A DNA stretch of 64,000 nucleotides from Neobacillus bataviensis LMG 21833. GTDB lineage: Bacteria; Bacillota; Bacilli; Bacillales; Cytobacillaceae. Both the position numbers and the translations under genes were made by a program. The DNA is taken from the NCBI RefSeq assembly GCF_000307875.1, contig NZ_AJLS01000124.1, forward strand, positions 1-64,000, in the 5' to 3' direction. Positions 25,502 through 34,662 of this stretch are shown here, one piece after another. How positions within the stretch are numbered: the stretch's first letter is position 1; each line of letters begins with the position of its first letter. The notes below the pieces were generated by a model. That model was not told the DNA's origin. It did not search any database and worked only from the letters and a program-made list of their open reading frames with translations.

Positions 25502-25562
25502 TTATTTGCAAATTTAGCACGCTTATTTGCGAATACGGCATGTTTATTTGCGAATCAAAATA
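25502..25562. repeat. 21-bp tandem repeat, three copies
   Basis: TTATTTGC(A/G)AAT starts at 25502, 25523 and 25544, exactly 21 bp apart, with degenerate remainders. The 360-bp gap (25441-25800) between the hydrolase and MFS genes also holds a T8 run just after the hydrolase stop and an imperfect dyad (25713-25740). No gene was seen in it. Confidence 0.65.
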
Positions 25563-25800
25563 AGCAACCATATTACAGAAATGAGCAAAATAATTTAGAC
25601 CAACCATTGAGAGCGCTACCTGCATTGATTCATTAGTATACATAAATTTGAATCTATGAGATAGTGCTCTATTTTTTATTAAAAGGAGTTTTTCTTTAAG
25701 TAATAGGTCAGGGGTCTTTCCATTGGGGAGTGGAAAGGTCTTCCTGTAAAGCAATTATTTCTATTCATATGAAAATGGGAGAAATTTAAGGAGGTTCCAT

Positions 25801-27102
25801 ATGGAGCAAAAGAAAGGTGCAGTTTCCAAAAAAGCGTGGGTTATCATTTTCTTATTATTTTTATTAACCGTTATTAGTAATGCCGATAAGGCAATTATTG
25901 GGTTCGCTTCGGTTCCAATTATCAAGGAATTGGGATTAACGCCAGAGCAATGGGGTGTAGTTGGCAGTGTCTTCTTCCTACTGTACTCACTTGCGGCTGT
26001 ATTAGGTGGAAGTCTGGCCGATAAAATTGGTACGAAAAAAGTAATTGTCGGTATGGTTGTGTTATGGTCGATTGTTCAAGTTTCAACCGTCTTTGTCAGC
26101 AGTTTTGCTTTTTTATTGGTGACAAGAATCATTTTAGGAGCCGGGGAAGGTCCATCATACGCTTTAGCGATGACAGCAGCCTCAAAGTATCTTCCAAAGG
26201 AAAAGTTGGGTATTGGGTTAACACTGGTTTCGGTCGGTGGACCGCTTGGTGTTGCGATTTCAGCACCTGTTTTAATGCATCTTATTATGAATTATGGCTG
26301 GCGTTCGGCGTTTATTGCTACCGGAGCAGTCGGGTTTATTTGGACAATAGTGTGGATTTTCGCCGCTAAGGGGAAAGCAGTTACACAAGGAGAATCTGCT
26401 GAGACGAAAGGCAATTCTCAAGGATCAGTGGTTCAGAATGAAACAAAATTCACCTCTGTTTTATTTTCGAAAAACTTTATCTTCGTTGCCTTATGTGGGT
26501 TTGCCACTTATTGGTCGTTTACGATTGGATTGAACTGGCTGCCTAACTATCTGGAAAATGTCCGGAAATTGAGTGCAGAAACCTTAAGTATTGTTGTCGC
26601 ATTGCCTTGGATTATGATTACTCTATCGCAGATTACATTTTCAACTGTTTCGGATCGGATTTATAAAAAGACAAAGAGCATGGTAAAGGGACGGATTTTT
26701 GTCCTTGGCCCTGTCATGGCAGCAGGAGCGGTCAGCTACTTCTTGGGTACAATCGTCAGCTCCAATATTTTAGCAATTGCCTTATTATCACTTGGATTAA
26801 CATTTGGCTGTATTACCTTAGTTATGGGACCGGCCATTCTGGTGGATTTGGTTTCTCATAAGCATCAAGGGAAAATTCAAGGCTGGTTTATGGCCATCAC
26901 TTCACTGGGCGGTATCGTTGGTCCATATGTAACGGGCTGGCTGATTGGGCACTCAGCCAACCAGGCTGCAGGTTTTCATTACGCGTTCCAGTTATGTGGA
27001 CTGATCCTGCTTGTTTGCGGAGGTTTAGTGTGGCTGGCGGTTCGTCCGAAAAAGTACGAAAATTCTGCTTCATTAGATGCAAATATAACAAATGTTGTGT
27101 AA
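25801..27102 (+). CDS. major facilitator superfamily transporter, probable aromatic acid or metabolite uptake
   Basis: This 433-residue protein has about 12 hydrophobic segments. The MFS motif between helices 2 and 3 is present (GGSLADKIGTKK, 69-80), as are RIILGAGEGPSYA, typical of the anion:cation symporter (ACS) branch, and GWRSAFIATGAVGF in helix 6. The ACS and AAHS branches commonly carry organic and aromatic acids with protons. Its place at the end of module II suggests import of that module's substrate. AAGGAGG precedes ATG 25801. The exact ligand cannot be seen. Confidence 0.8.
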   Translation: MEQKKGAVSKKAWVIIFLLFLLTVISNADKAIIGFASVPIIKELGLTPEQWGVVGSVFFLLYSLAAVLGGSLADKIGTKKVIVGMVVLWSIVQVSTVFVSSFAFLLVTRIILGAGEGPSYALAMTAASKYLPKEKLGIGLTLVSVGGPLGVAISAPVLMHLIMNYGWRSAFIATGAVGFIWTIVWIFAAKGKAVTQGESAETKGNSQGSVVQNETKFTSVLFSKNFIFVALCGFATYWSFTIGLNWLPNYLENVRKLSAETLSIVVALPWIMITLSQITFSTVSDRIYKKTKSMVKGRIFVLGPVMAAGAVSYFLGTIVSSNILAIALLSLGLTFGCITLVMGPAILVDLVSHKHQGKIQGWFMAITSLGGIVGPYVTGWLIGHSANQAAGFHYAFQLCGLILLVCGGLVWLAVRPKKYENSASLDANITNVV

Positions 27103-27199
27103 AATAAGGTAAATAGCTTATTAATTTATGATTTGATAATCAGCAGGATACTTGGCAGCAGTAAGCAAAATTCTTGCTTAGTCTTAAGTTGCGTATGAT

Positions 27200-27227
27200 G
27201 GCGAACAGTGTAACTGTTCGCCCTTTT
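27200..27227 (+). terminator. terminator after the MFS gene
   Basis: GGCGAACAG / CTGTTCGCC, 5-nt loop, then CTTTT. The stem nearly duplicates the cysK terminator at 4222. Just beyond it, TGAAAGCAGTTACA (27237-27250) is a cre-like site with one mismatch ahead of regulator 2. Confidence 0.8.
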
Positions 27228-27364
27228 AGTTAAAAATGAAAGCAGTTACATTGGTAGATTGCAATGCCAATTGCTAGAAAAGAACCCTGTGGACAAAACT
27301 ACACAATAAAGTCAGGTACATATTTGTAAAGATATCATCATCCCAAAATGAAGGGGACGATAAC

Positions 27365-29242
27365 ATGAGAATCAGTTTTTCTGAACATAATTATAACCAC
27401 AATTTACCGGTCTATGGCCGCAAAATTGTAACATCCTCCACAGCGCTCGGTATTCTCCGTGAGCAGCTGGCTAAGAATATTGGAATTGAACGAATAAAAG
27501 GGTTTCTTATTCGTTTTGGCTGGGAATTAGGTGTGAACGACGCAAAGGAAATTATGCAAACCAATCAGTCAATTGACTATTTAATTAAAAATGGGCCAAT
27601 CCTTCATGGGGAGAATGGGCATTTTCTTGGTACAGAATATGAAGGATATGCTGAGTTAGACGAAGACCAAAACCTGATCTCAACCCAAGGTTCAGGGATT
27701 TGGATTGACTCCTATGAGGCGTTGGAGCATATTAAACAACTAGGGCTTTCTGCTGCACCAGTTTGTCATACACTTGTTGGCTATTCCAGCGGCTTTATGT
27801 CAACGGTTTGTGGCAAGCCTGTCATCGTAAAAGAGGTTTCATGTATTGGAAAAGGGGATAAGGAGTGCCGCTGGATTGTACGAACACAAAAAGAATGGGA
27901 AGATGAAGGCGGAGACGAATGGGATATTTTTAATGAAACTCCTATCGTTAAGGAACTTGAGTATACGTATGAACAATTACTTGAACAAAAAAATTTAATC
28001 ACACGGCTTGCAGATTTTCAAAAAAGATTAACAGAGGAAATAGCAAGCGGGGGGGATTTACAATCTATTGCCAATACTGTGGAGAAAATAGTTCACCTGC
28101 CAACTATGATTGATGATATTGATTTCCGTACCATCAGTTATTCAGGTGTATCGAGTGAAGTGTTCAAGGAATTAACAGCAGATATCCAACATTTTTATAT
28201 TGATGAACATGTATCAACTTTAAGCCGAAGAGAAAAACAACAATTACCTTTTCGAAATAAAACGATTAAAACAACCATTCAGGAACGATTGATTGCCCCC
28301 ATTCTTGTGCAAAAAGAAGTTATTGGATATTGTGCCTTCATATATGATGGTGTGAAAAAGAGCAAATCGGAAGAAGATTATTTATTTCTCGAGCGGTTTG
28401 CCAATGCAGCTTCACTCATTCTCTTAAATGAAAAAACAAGGTTTGAATCCTTTGAGAGAATGAAGGGTAATTTTCTGGAGCAGCTTTTAGATGGTCATCT
28501 CCCTGAAAATGAAATCCTTAGCAGAGGAAAATATACAGGTTTGGATTTGGGAAGACCCTATGTTATTGCAGTAATGGACCATAAGAAGTCACAAATTTCC
28601 TTTGAAGAGGAATTTCGTTTACATGAACAAATCCTCGAAGCGACTTTTCGATTTTTTTCTAAAAAAAATCAAAATATTTTAGCAGGCCAGCGGGAAAATA
28701 CGATCGTTCTCCTAATTTCAACCGAAACGATGACTACTTCCATGATCTATAACTCGATAAAGGAATTTCATCTAGATTTACAAAAAAACTATCCTAAAAT
28801 GGAATTCAAATTAGGAATCAGCAGTGCAGGGGATGAGATTAAAGAAATACAAGATTACTATGAAGAGGCTGTTATGGCCTTAAGATTAAATAAAAAAATG
28901 AACCTAGTATTTTTTGATTCTTTAGGAATTATGGGTGTCATGATCAATTCAAAAAATAAGGATAAGATCTATAAATTGGCTAAAAAGGCGCTTGGACCTT
29001 TATATGATTTCAAAGATCCTAAAAATCTAGAGCTATTGAAAACATTGTATTATTTTCTACTAAATGGAGGAAACCTAAAACTAACCACGCATGATCTTTC
29101 GTTATCCATGAGCGGGTTGAGGCATAGATTAGAAAAGATTGAAATTCTAGTTGAAAAAGATCTTCGAGATCCAAACCAAAATCATCAGTTGCTGACTATT
29201 GTAAAATCCTTAATTGCTTTAGGAGAATTAGAGATAGAATAG
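27365..29242 (+). CDS. XylR_N-V4R sensor fused to PucR-type HTH: aromatic-responsive regulator 2
   Basis: This is a paralogue of the regulator at 8675, identical in length (625) and domain order: XylR_N, V4R with the Cys pattern VCHTL ... VSCIGKGDKECRWIV, a YEQLLEQKNLITRLADFQKRL-type linker split at about 205-225, a PucR central region and C-terminal HTH_30 (LSLSMSGLRHRLEKIE). The central and output parts are much more alike between the two proteins than the sensor tips (TYELDEQHK versus AELDEDQN), suggesting the same DNA-binding style but different ligands. It lies between modules II and III and is the likely activator of one or both. RBS AAGGGGAC precedes ATG 27365. Confidence 0.85.
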   Translation: MRISFSEHNYNHNLPVYGRKIVTSSTALGILREQLAKNIGIERIKGFLIRFGWELGVNDAKEIMQTNQSIDYLIKNGPILHGENGHFLGTEYEGYAELDEDQNLISTQGSGIWIDSYEALEHIKQLGLSAAPVCHTLVGYSSGFMSTVCGKPVIVKEVSCIGKGDKECRWIVRTQKEWEDEGGDEWDIFNETPIVKELEYTYEQLLEQKNLITRLADFQKRLTEEIASGGDLQSIANTVEKIVHLPTMIDDIDFRTISYSGVSSEVFKELTADIQHFYIDEHVSTLSRREKQQLPFRNKTIKTTIQERLIAPILVQKEVIGYCAFIYDGVKKSKSEEDYLFLERFANAASLILLNEKTRFESFERMKGNFLEQLLDGHLPENEILSRGKYTGLDLGRPYVIAVMDHKKSQISFEEEFRLHEQILEATFRFFSKKNQNILAGQRENTIVLLISTETMTTSMIYNSIKEFHLDLQKNYPKMEFKLGISSAGDEIKEIQDYYEEAVMALRLNKKMNLVFFDSLGIMGVMINSKNKDKIYKLAKKALGPLYDFKDPKNLELLKTLYYFLLNGGNLKLTTHDLSLSMSGLRHRLEKIEILVEKDLRDPNQNHQLLTIVKSLIALGELEIE

Positions 29243-29252
29243 ACCTTTTGAA

Positions 29253-29282
29253 ACCAGTTCAAACATTGAACTGGTCTTTTTT
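29253..29282 (+). terminator. terminator after regulator 2
   Basis: ACCAGTTCAA (29253-29262) and TTGAACTGGT (29266-29275) form a perfect 10-bp stem with a 3-nt loop, followed by CT6. Confidence 0.85.
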
Positions 29283-29406
29283 AGGTAAAGCCATGGACTG
29301 GGTAGTTTGTCAAGGGCAAATATTAGTTAAAGTTTAAAAGAATGTCAAATAAATATTGCCCTGTTCTGAAAATTCGAAATTAATTAGTATTAAGACAAGA
29401 TTTAAA

Positions 29407-29420
29407 TGTAAGCGATGACA
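29407..29420. promoter_or_regulatory. CcpA cre site, module III
   Basis: TGTAAGCGATGACA fits the cre consensus at every fixed position, 39 bp before the dioxygenase start. It differs from the module II site at two variable positions only and is preceded by the same TGCCCT..TCTGAAAATT block (29357). Confidence 0.75.
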
Positions 29421-29459
29421 ATTGTGAAATACCTATCTTTTACCTAAGGAGAGCGAATA

Positions 29460-30410
29460 ATGATGTTAGTACCAGAAATTGCAAAGTTAGGCCATATTGC
29501 TTTAATCACACCAAATCTAGAAAAATCGCTTTGGTTTTTCCGGGATGTCCTTGGATTAGAAGAATCGGAAGAAAAAGAGGGGACACATTATTTACGAGCA
29601 TGGGGTGACTTTGAACACCATACTCTTTCCTTAACTGCAGGCGACCGTTCCCATGTGGATCATATTGGCTGGCGTACAAAACGTCCTGAGGATGTAGAAG
29701 GATTTGCAGAGATGCTTGAAAAAGCAGGGACTGAAGTGAAGTGGATAGAAGCGGGCCATGAAGCAGGGCAAGGAAGAGCCATTCGCTTCCAGCTGCCAAG
29801 CAAGCATCCATTTGAAATCTATTATGATATGGAAAAACCCAAAGCACCAGAAGGATTAAAATCTGTTTTGAAAAACCAAACCTATAAGTCATGGAGAAAA
29901 GGGGTTTCCCCTCGCCGAATCGATCATGTGAATCTTGCAACCAACATGGATCCCGGAGGTATTCACACATGGCTGTCAGAGAATCTAGGATTTAAAATGC
30001 GAGAATATATAAAAATACCAAATGGCCCTGTTGTATCAGGATGGATGAGTGTCACCCCACTTGTTCACGATGTGGCTGTAATGGGGGATACCACAAACGC
30101 TGGTCCGAATCGTCTTCATCATCTTGCATATTGGCTTGATAATGCCCAGGATTTATTGCGTGCAGCCGATATTTTAAGTGAAGAATCTATTAAATTTGTT
30201 GGCCCTGGGAAGCATGGGATTTCTCAGGCGATGTATATCTATGTCAAGGATCCTGGAAGCGGCCACCGAGTTGAGATCTTTACGAATGGTTATTTAATAT
30301 TTGAACCAGACTGGGAGCCAATCGAGTGGACACCGAAGGATATGGAGTTAGGGCTTACCTTCTGGGGAGAAAACGCAGTTGCAGGCAATGAAGATACCAC
30401 GGAAGCCTAA
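29460..30410 (+). CDS. extradiol (VOC-type) catechol 2,3-dioxygenase (module III)
   Basis: This two-domain extradiol dioxygenase of 316 residues has iron ligands His156 (RIDHVNLA), His221 (RLHHLAY) and Glu272 (HRVEIFT); GKHGISQAMYIYVKDPGS flanks the third. It resembles XylE/BphC-like catechol dioxygenases and differs substantially from the module I enzyme, so it is not a recent duplicate. Two adjacent ATGs (29460, 29463) follow AAGGAGAG; either may be used. A hydrolase gene follows within 22 bp. Confidence 0.87.
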   Translation: MMLVPEIAKLGHIALITPNLEKSLWFFRDVLGLEESEEKEGTHYLRAWGDFEHHTLSLTAGDRSHVDHIGWRTKRPEDVEGFAEMLEKAGTEVKWIEAGHEAGQGRAIRFQLPSKHPFEIYYDMEKPKAPEGLKSVLKNQTYKSWRKGVSPRRIDHVNLATNMDPGGIHTWLSENLGFKMREYIKIPNGPVVSGWMSVTPLVHDVAVMGDTTNAGPNRLHHLAYWLDNAQDLLRAADILSEESIKFVGPGKHGISQAMYIYVKDPGSGHRVEIFTNGYLIFEPDWEPIEWTPKDMELGLTFWGENAVAGNEDTTEA

Positions 30411-30432
30411 AAGAGAGAGGAGCTTTAAGTAG

Positions 30433-31278
30433 ATGGGTTCGTATGAAACAAAGAAAATTACTACAGGAAATTTTCAGACCTTTTATTGTGAAGGCGGAGA
30501 ATCTAATTCGGAAACGATCATATTCCTTCATGGTTCAGGTCCTGGAGCTACCTCGGAAACAAACTGGAGAAATATTCTTCCTGCATTAACAGATCGCTAT
30601 CATGTCATCGCACCTGACATGTATGGCTTTGGAAATACAGACCATCCTGATGAACCGCCCAAGAGTTTCTGGGAATGGACCAATTGCCGAGTGGAACAAG
30701 TTTTAGCGTTAATGGATCAATTGAAAATTGAGAGAGCGAAGCTAGTAGGAAATTCAATGGGGGGTTACGTTTCACTCAATCTGGTGATGACAGCACCGGA
30801 ACGGTTTGAAAAAGTCCTGTTGATGGGTAGTGCTGGCGGTGAAGCCCCGCCAACTCCGGAGATTGGCAGAATGATAGGATTTTATCGCAATCCCACTCAT
30901 GCAGCATTGGAAAATTTAACAAAGTGGTTTGTTTATGATGAAAAGAGCCTTGGCGGAGAGTTAGAATCCGTGCTACGCGAGCGCTATGAAATGATCATGC
31001 GTCCGGAGGTTCGAAAATCGTACCTTAACAATATGTTTCCAATGGGTCCGGGAGAAAACATCATTCCTCCATCGGCACTAAAACGAATGGAGCAGCCATT
31101 TTTATTATTGCATGGGGTAGAGGATCGCTTTGTTGCAAAGGAAAGCAGTCTCTCCATGCTGGAGCATCTTCCAAATGCCCAGCTGCATCTCTTCAAGGGC
31201 TGTGGTCATTGGATTCAAATCGAAAAACGGGAAAGTTTTTTTAACATGTTAGTTCGTTTTTTTGAAGGAGATATGTAA
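30433..31278 (+). CDS. 2-hydroxymuconic semialdehyde hydrolase-type alpha/beta hydrolase (module III)
   Basis: This 281-residue C-C hydrolase has the classical DmpD/XylF/BphD signature HGSGPGATSETNW (33-45), nucleophile Ser108 in GNSMGG, Asp231 (GVEDRFV) and His259 (GCGHWIQIE). It is closer to the proteobacterial meta-pathway hydrolases than are the module I and II enzymes, which have HGxGGHxEAYARN instead. It should hydrolyse the product of the dioxygenase encoded just upstream. GAGAGGAG lies 10 nt before ATG 30433. Confidence 0.87.
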   Translation: MGSYETKKITTGNFQTFYCEGGESNSETIIFLHGSGPGATSETNWRNILPALTDRYHVIAPDMYGFGNTDHPDEPPKSFWEWTNCRVEQVLALMDQLKIERAKLVGNSMGGYVSLNLVMTAPERFEKVLLMGSAGGEAPPTPEIGRMIGFYRNPTHAALENLTKWFVYDEKSLGGELESVLRERYEMIMRPEVRKSYLNNMFPMGPGENIIPPSALKRMEQPFLLLHGVEDRFVAKESSLSMLEHLPNAQLHLFKGCGHWIQIEKRESFFNMLVRFFEGDM

Positions 31279-31334
31279 GGCGGTATTCATGAACTGGAGT
31301 AGGTAAGGAATTTTACTTATAAAGGAGTGTAAGG

Positions 31335-32519
31335 ATGTCTAATTATACGGTAGAAAAAATGGAACAAATTCAGCAGCTGTTAGATGGGGCAGTAAAGGTC
31401 GGTAAGCTAGCTGAACTTGAGGCACAGGAAGCGGAGAAAAATGCCTCCATTTCAGAAAATGTAGTAGACCTATTAAAAGAAACACAGATTACAAGATTGC
31501 TGCTTCCGAAAAAATACGGTGGCCCCCAAATTGATTTAAAAACGTTCGCCAAGATTATCCGTACGGTATCTTATTATAATGTTTCTGCCGGCTGGTTAAC
31601 CTATTTATTTCCGCTCCACAATACGCTGCCCTCCTATCTTCCTCCAAAAAGCAGGGACGAAGTAGTGAATCAGGGCGGGCTAATCTGCGATGTATTTGCA
31701 CCGGTTGGAAAAGCAGAAAGAGATGGAGATGGCTTCCGGATTTCTGGAACCTATAATTTTGCAAGTGGTGTCCTGTTTAGTGACTGGGTCGGCTTAGGGG
31801 TGGTCATGGAGCATCCCGATAGCGACCGGCCGGAGTTTTGCATGCCGATCATTCCGATTTCTGAGGTGACGGTTGTGAAAAACTGGGATACGTTTGGATT
31901 GAGAGGAACAGGCAGCAATCAAGTGATTGCGGACAATGTGTATGTCCCGCTTGACCGGATTCTACGGTTAGAAGTCATGGATTCAACGAGAAGACCGCCA
32001 GAAAAAGATTACGATACGGAATACCCTTTTTATCATGTACCATTCTTCTCTGCATTCTATATTGGATTTGCCAATATTGCTCTCGGAGGGGCAGAACGGG
32101 CACTGGCTGAATTCAAGCAGCTCACGGAAAAACGGGTACGATTAATGGATAACACAAGGGAAAGCGAGTCACCGCGAAGCCAGAGGGTAATTGCTGAAGC
32201 CACAACCGAGTTTCGTACTGCTGAAGCTCTGATGGAGAAATACATTCAAATGCTGGAAAACTATGAAAATGAAAATGAGCGGACACCTGGCCCAGCAGAG
32301 TTTTTTGCCATTCGGACGAAAATTATCAAGTCGTGTGTAGATATCGTTGTACGCCTTCTCCTGACACTTGGAGGTGCAGCGCTCTATAAAGGCGGTCCGA
32401 TTGAATTGATCTTAAGAGATTTAATCTCTGTCGGTACTCATAAAACTTCTTTATATGAAGATTCCGTTGCTTCGTATGGGAAAGAACTATTCGGATTTAA
32501 CGGTGAGACATTAGGATAA
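31335..32519 (+). CDS. HsaA/DszC-type reduced-flavin monooxygenase, oxygenase component (module III)
   Basis: This is a 394-residue paralogue of the hydroxylase at 20915. The same blocks recur (LLPKKYGGPQID, ISGTYNFASGVLFSDW, WDTFGLRGTGSNQ, LTLGGAALYKGGP, THKTSLYED). It would add a hydroxyl ortho to an existing one and hand the catechol to the dioxygenase at 29460. No reductase gene is in this module; the one at 22186 could serve. AAAGGAG lies before ATG 31335. A decayed 3' end of a closely similar gene, with a similar terminator, lies at 53628. Confidence 0.85.
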   Translation: MSNYTVEKMEQIQQLLDGAVKVGKLAELEAQEAEKNASISENVVDLLKETQITRLLLPKKYGGPQIDLKTFAKIIRTVSYYNVSAGWLTYLFPLHNTLPSYLPPKSRDEVVNQGGLICDVFAPVGKAERDGDGFRISGTYNFASGVLFSDWVGLGVVMEHPDSDRPEFCMPIIPISEVTVVKNWDTFGLRGTGSNQVIADNVYVPLDRILRLEVMDSTRRPPEKDYDTEYPFYHVPFFSAFYIGFANIALGGAERALAEFKQLTEKRVRLMDNTRESESPRSQRVIAEATTEFRTAEALMEKYIQMLENYENENERTPGPAEFFAIRTKIIKSCVDIVVRLLLTLGGAALYKGGPIELILRDLISVGTHKTSLYEDSVASYGKELFGFNGETLG

Positions 32520-32535
32520 CAATAGACATTTTCAT

Positions 32536-32580
32536 AATAACGCTTGGATGAATGCAGCAGATCCAAGCGTTATTTTTTTT
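32536..32580 (+). terminator. terminator of module III
   Basis: Fourteen-base arms (32536-32549, 32561-32574) with an 11-nt loop and a T8 tail. The AACGCTTGGAT core also forms the hairpin at 53722. Confidence 0.9.
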
Positions 32581-32671
32581 CTGAAAAAGATGGATGGATG
32601 TTCTGTTGAATAAATTTCCAAGCGAGGGAAAAAGTATTAAAAAATCCAGTCTTTCATAGGAGCCATTTGAA

Positions 32672-34267
32672 ATGAATATTGCCGATACATTTGTCATTAT
32701 TGTTTTTGTCCTTTTTGTGCTTGTGCTTTTTTCGATTATTGCTTTTATCGCTTATTTACTTATTTTTGACCGAAATCAAAAAAGGCATTCTATTTTAAGG
32801 AATTATCCTGCATTGGGCCGGGTTCGCTATTTTTTTGAAAAAATCGGTCCGGAAATGCGGCAATATTGGTTTAATAGCGATACGGAAGGAAAACCGTTTT
32901 CCAGAGATGATTATGAGCATATCGTAAAGAGTGCAAAATATAAGCGGGATGTAGTTGGATTTGGATCGAAACGAGATTTTGAAGCAGAAGGGTTTTTCGT
33001 TCGAAATGATATGTTTCCAAAACTAACCGAAGAAATTAAGATGGATCAGGAAACCACTGTTACTACCAAAAAGTATATTTTATTGAAAGATCCACTGTTT
33101 GCGGACAGGGAAGAGAAGTGGAAGGATGAGGAATCACTTGCCAATTTATTGCACGATGATGATACAGTGGTTATTGGTCCAAATACCAAATATCCCTTCG
33201 TTCTAAAAAGCCTGATTGGTATGTCAGCAATGAGTTACGGGGCGTTGGGGAAAAACGCAATCACTGCTTTATCCAAAGGTTTAGCTTTAGCTAAAGGTAC
33301 CTGGATGAACACTGGAGAAGGCGGATTATCACCTTACCATTTAGAAGGCGGGGTTGATATCATAATGCAGATTGGTCCAGGGCTGTTTGGAATCCGCGAC
33401 AATAATGGTGACGTGGATTGGGATGAACTGAAGAGGAAAAGCGAGATACAACAAGTGAAAGCATTTGAGCTCAAATTGGCTCAAGGTGCTAAAACACGCG
33501 GTGGGCATATTGACGCGGAAAAGGTCAATCCGGAAATTGCGGAAATCCGGAAAGTGGAACCTTACAAGTCCGTGGACAGCCCAAATCGGTTTAAACTGTA
33601 TGGTGATATTGCTACGATGTGTGATTTTATTGAAAAAATTCGCAATCACACAGGAAAACCAGTTGGAATGAAGATTGTGATTGGGAGCAATGATAGTGCG
33701 GAAGAATTGGCAAAATATATGAAAGAGTCCGGGAAAGGTCCAGACTTTATTACTGTGGATGGGGGTGAAGGCGGTACAGGAGCATCCTATCAGGAGTTAA
33801 TTGATAGTGTAGGCCTGCCAATTAAATCAGCTCTCCCCATTTTAGATTTAACTTTGAAAAAATATGGTGTACGTGACCGCGTTAAAATCATTGCTTCAGG
33901 TAAACTGTTCACCCCCGACCGAATTGCTATTGCATTGGCGTTGGGCGCAGATTTAGTTAACATTGCCCGTGGTTTCATGATTACAGTTGGCTGTATTCAA
34001 ACATTAAAATGCCATTCCAACGCTTGTCCGGTCGGTGTTGCCACTACTGACCCTGACTTGCAAAAGGCACTCGTCATTGATGAGAAAAAATATCGTGTCG
34101 TCAATTATCTAGTAACCCTAAGACAGGGATTATTTCGTATTGCAGCAGCGGCAGGTCTAGATTCGCCAGTTCATTTCCATCCGAAACATATTTGTTATAA
34201 GGATGACAAGGGTGTTGTCATTTCTCTAGAAAAGATACTCGATGATATGGGACAACAGATTAGTTAA
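32672..34267 (+). CDS. FMN-binding glutamate synthase-like protein, YerD type
   Basis: This 531-residue membrane-anchored protein begins with a transmembrane helix (about 8-32, IVFVLFVLVLFSIIAFIAYL), followed by the alpha/beta-barrel FMN domain of the large glutamate synthase subunit. Blocks include MSAMSYGALGKNA, TGEGGLSPYH, VDGGEGGTGASYQE, and the FeS-type Cys region LKCHSNACPVGVAT. The amidotransferase and C-terminal domains of true GltB are missing, as in B. subtilis YerD. The enzymatic reaction of this group is not established. It stands between module III and a repeat array, apparently monocistronic. Confidence 0.82.
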   Translation: MNIADTFVIIVFVLFVLVLFSIIAFIAYLLIFDRNQKRHSILRNYPALGRVRYFFEKIGPEMRQYWFNSDTEGKPFSRDDYEHIVKSAKYKRDVVGFGSKRDFEAEGFFVRNDMFPKLTEEIKMDQETTVTTKKYILLKDPLFADREEKWKDEESLANLLHDDDTVVIGPNTKYPFVLKSLIGMSAMSYGALGKNAITALSKGLALAKGTWMNTGEGGLSPYHLEGGVDIIMQIGPGLFGIRDNNGDVDWDELKRKSEIQQVKAFELKLAQGAKTRGGHIDAEKVNPEIAEIRKVEPYKSVDSPNRFKLYGDIATMCDFIEKIRNHTGKPVGMKIVIGSNDSAEELAKYMKESGKGPDFITVDGGEGGTGASYQELIDSVGLPIKSALPILDLTLKKYGVRDRVKIIASGKLFTPDRIAIALALGADLVNIARGFMITVGCIQTLKCHSNACPVGVATTDPDLQKALVIDEKKYRVVNYLVTLRQGLFRIAAAAGLDSPVHFHPKHICYKDDKGVVISLEKILDDMGQQIS

Positions 34268-34295
34268 AGCAGGGAAACTAATAGACCTTTACAGT

Positions 34296-34522
34296 TTTCA
34301 TTGCCCGAATGAGGTAACTTTATTTAAATTTGGTAAATGTATCCTGCTTTCATTGCCCGAATGAGATTACTTTAAAACAATTTGGTAAAAGTAACCGGTT
34401 TTCATTGACTGAATGAGATTACTTTAAAACAATTTGGTAAATGTAACCGGTTTTCATTGCCCGAATGAGAGCAATTTAATACAATTTGGTAAATGTAACG
34501 GGGTTTCATTACCCGAATGAGC
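34296..34522. repeat. 52-bp tandem repeat, five copies
   Basis: TTTCATT(G/A) starts at 34296, 34348, 34400, 34452 and 34504, an invariant 52-bp step. Each unit has the dyad TCATTGCCCGAATGA, then ATTACTTTAAAACAATTTGG and TAAATGTAACCGG. Copies 2-4 are best conserved; the last stops after the dyad. It fills most of the 523-bp gap before the transporter gene and has no coding potential. Its sequence is unlike the array at 1-144, though the period is the same. Confidence 0.9.
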
Positions 34523-34662
34523 CTGCTTTTTATCTATTCCATTCAATGAATCAATGTCCCCCTTTCTCTAACCACTCCCTCCAAACTAAACGTTACCTTT
34601 AAAAATAATATTAATAATTTTCTAAAATAATAAAAATCTATATTGGGAAATAATAAACCTTT

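Noticed and set aside
29506-29970. 154-codon minus-strand frame inside the module III dioxygenase
   Set aside because: Antisense shadow of a protein with intact iron ligands; no family resemblance or ribosome site.
34296-34522. Regular repeat array that might look like CRISPR
   Set aside because: The whole 52-bp unit is repeated without unique spacers, and no cas genes are nearby.
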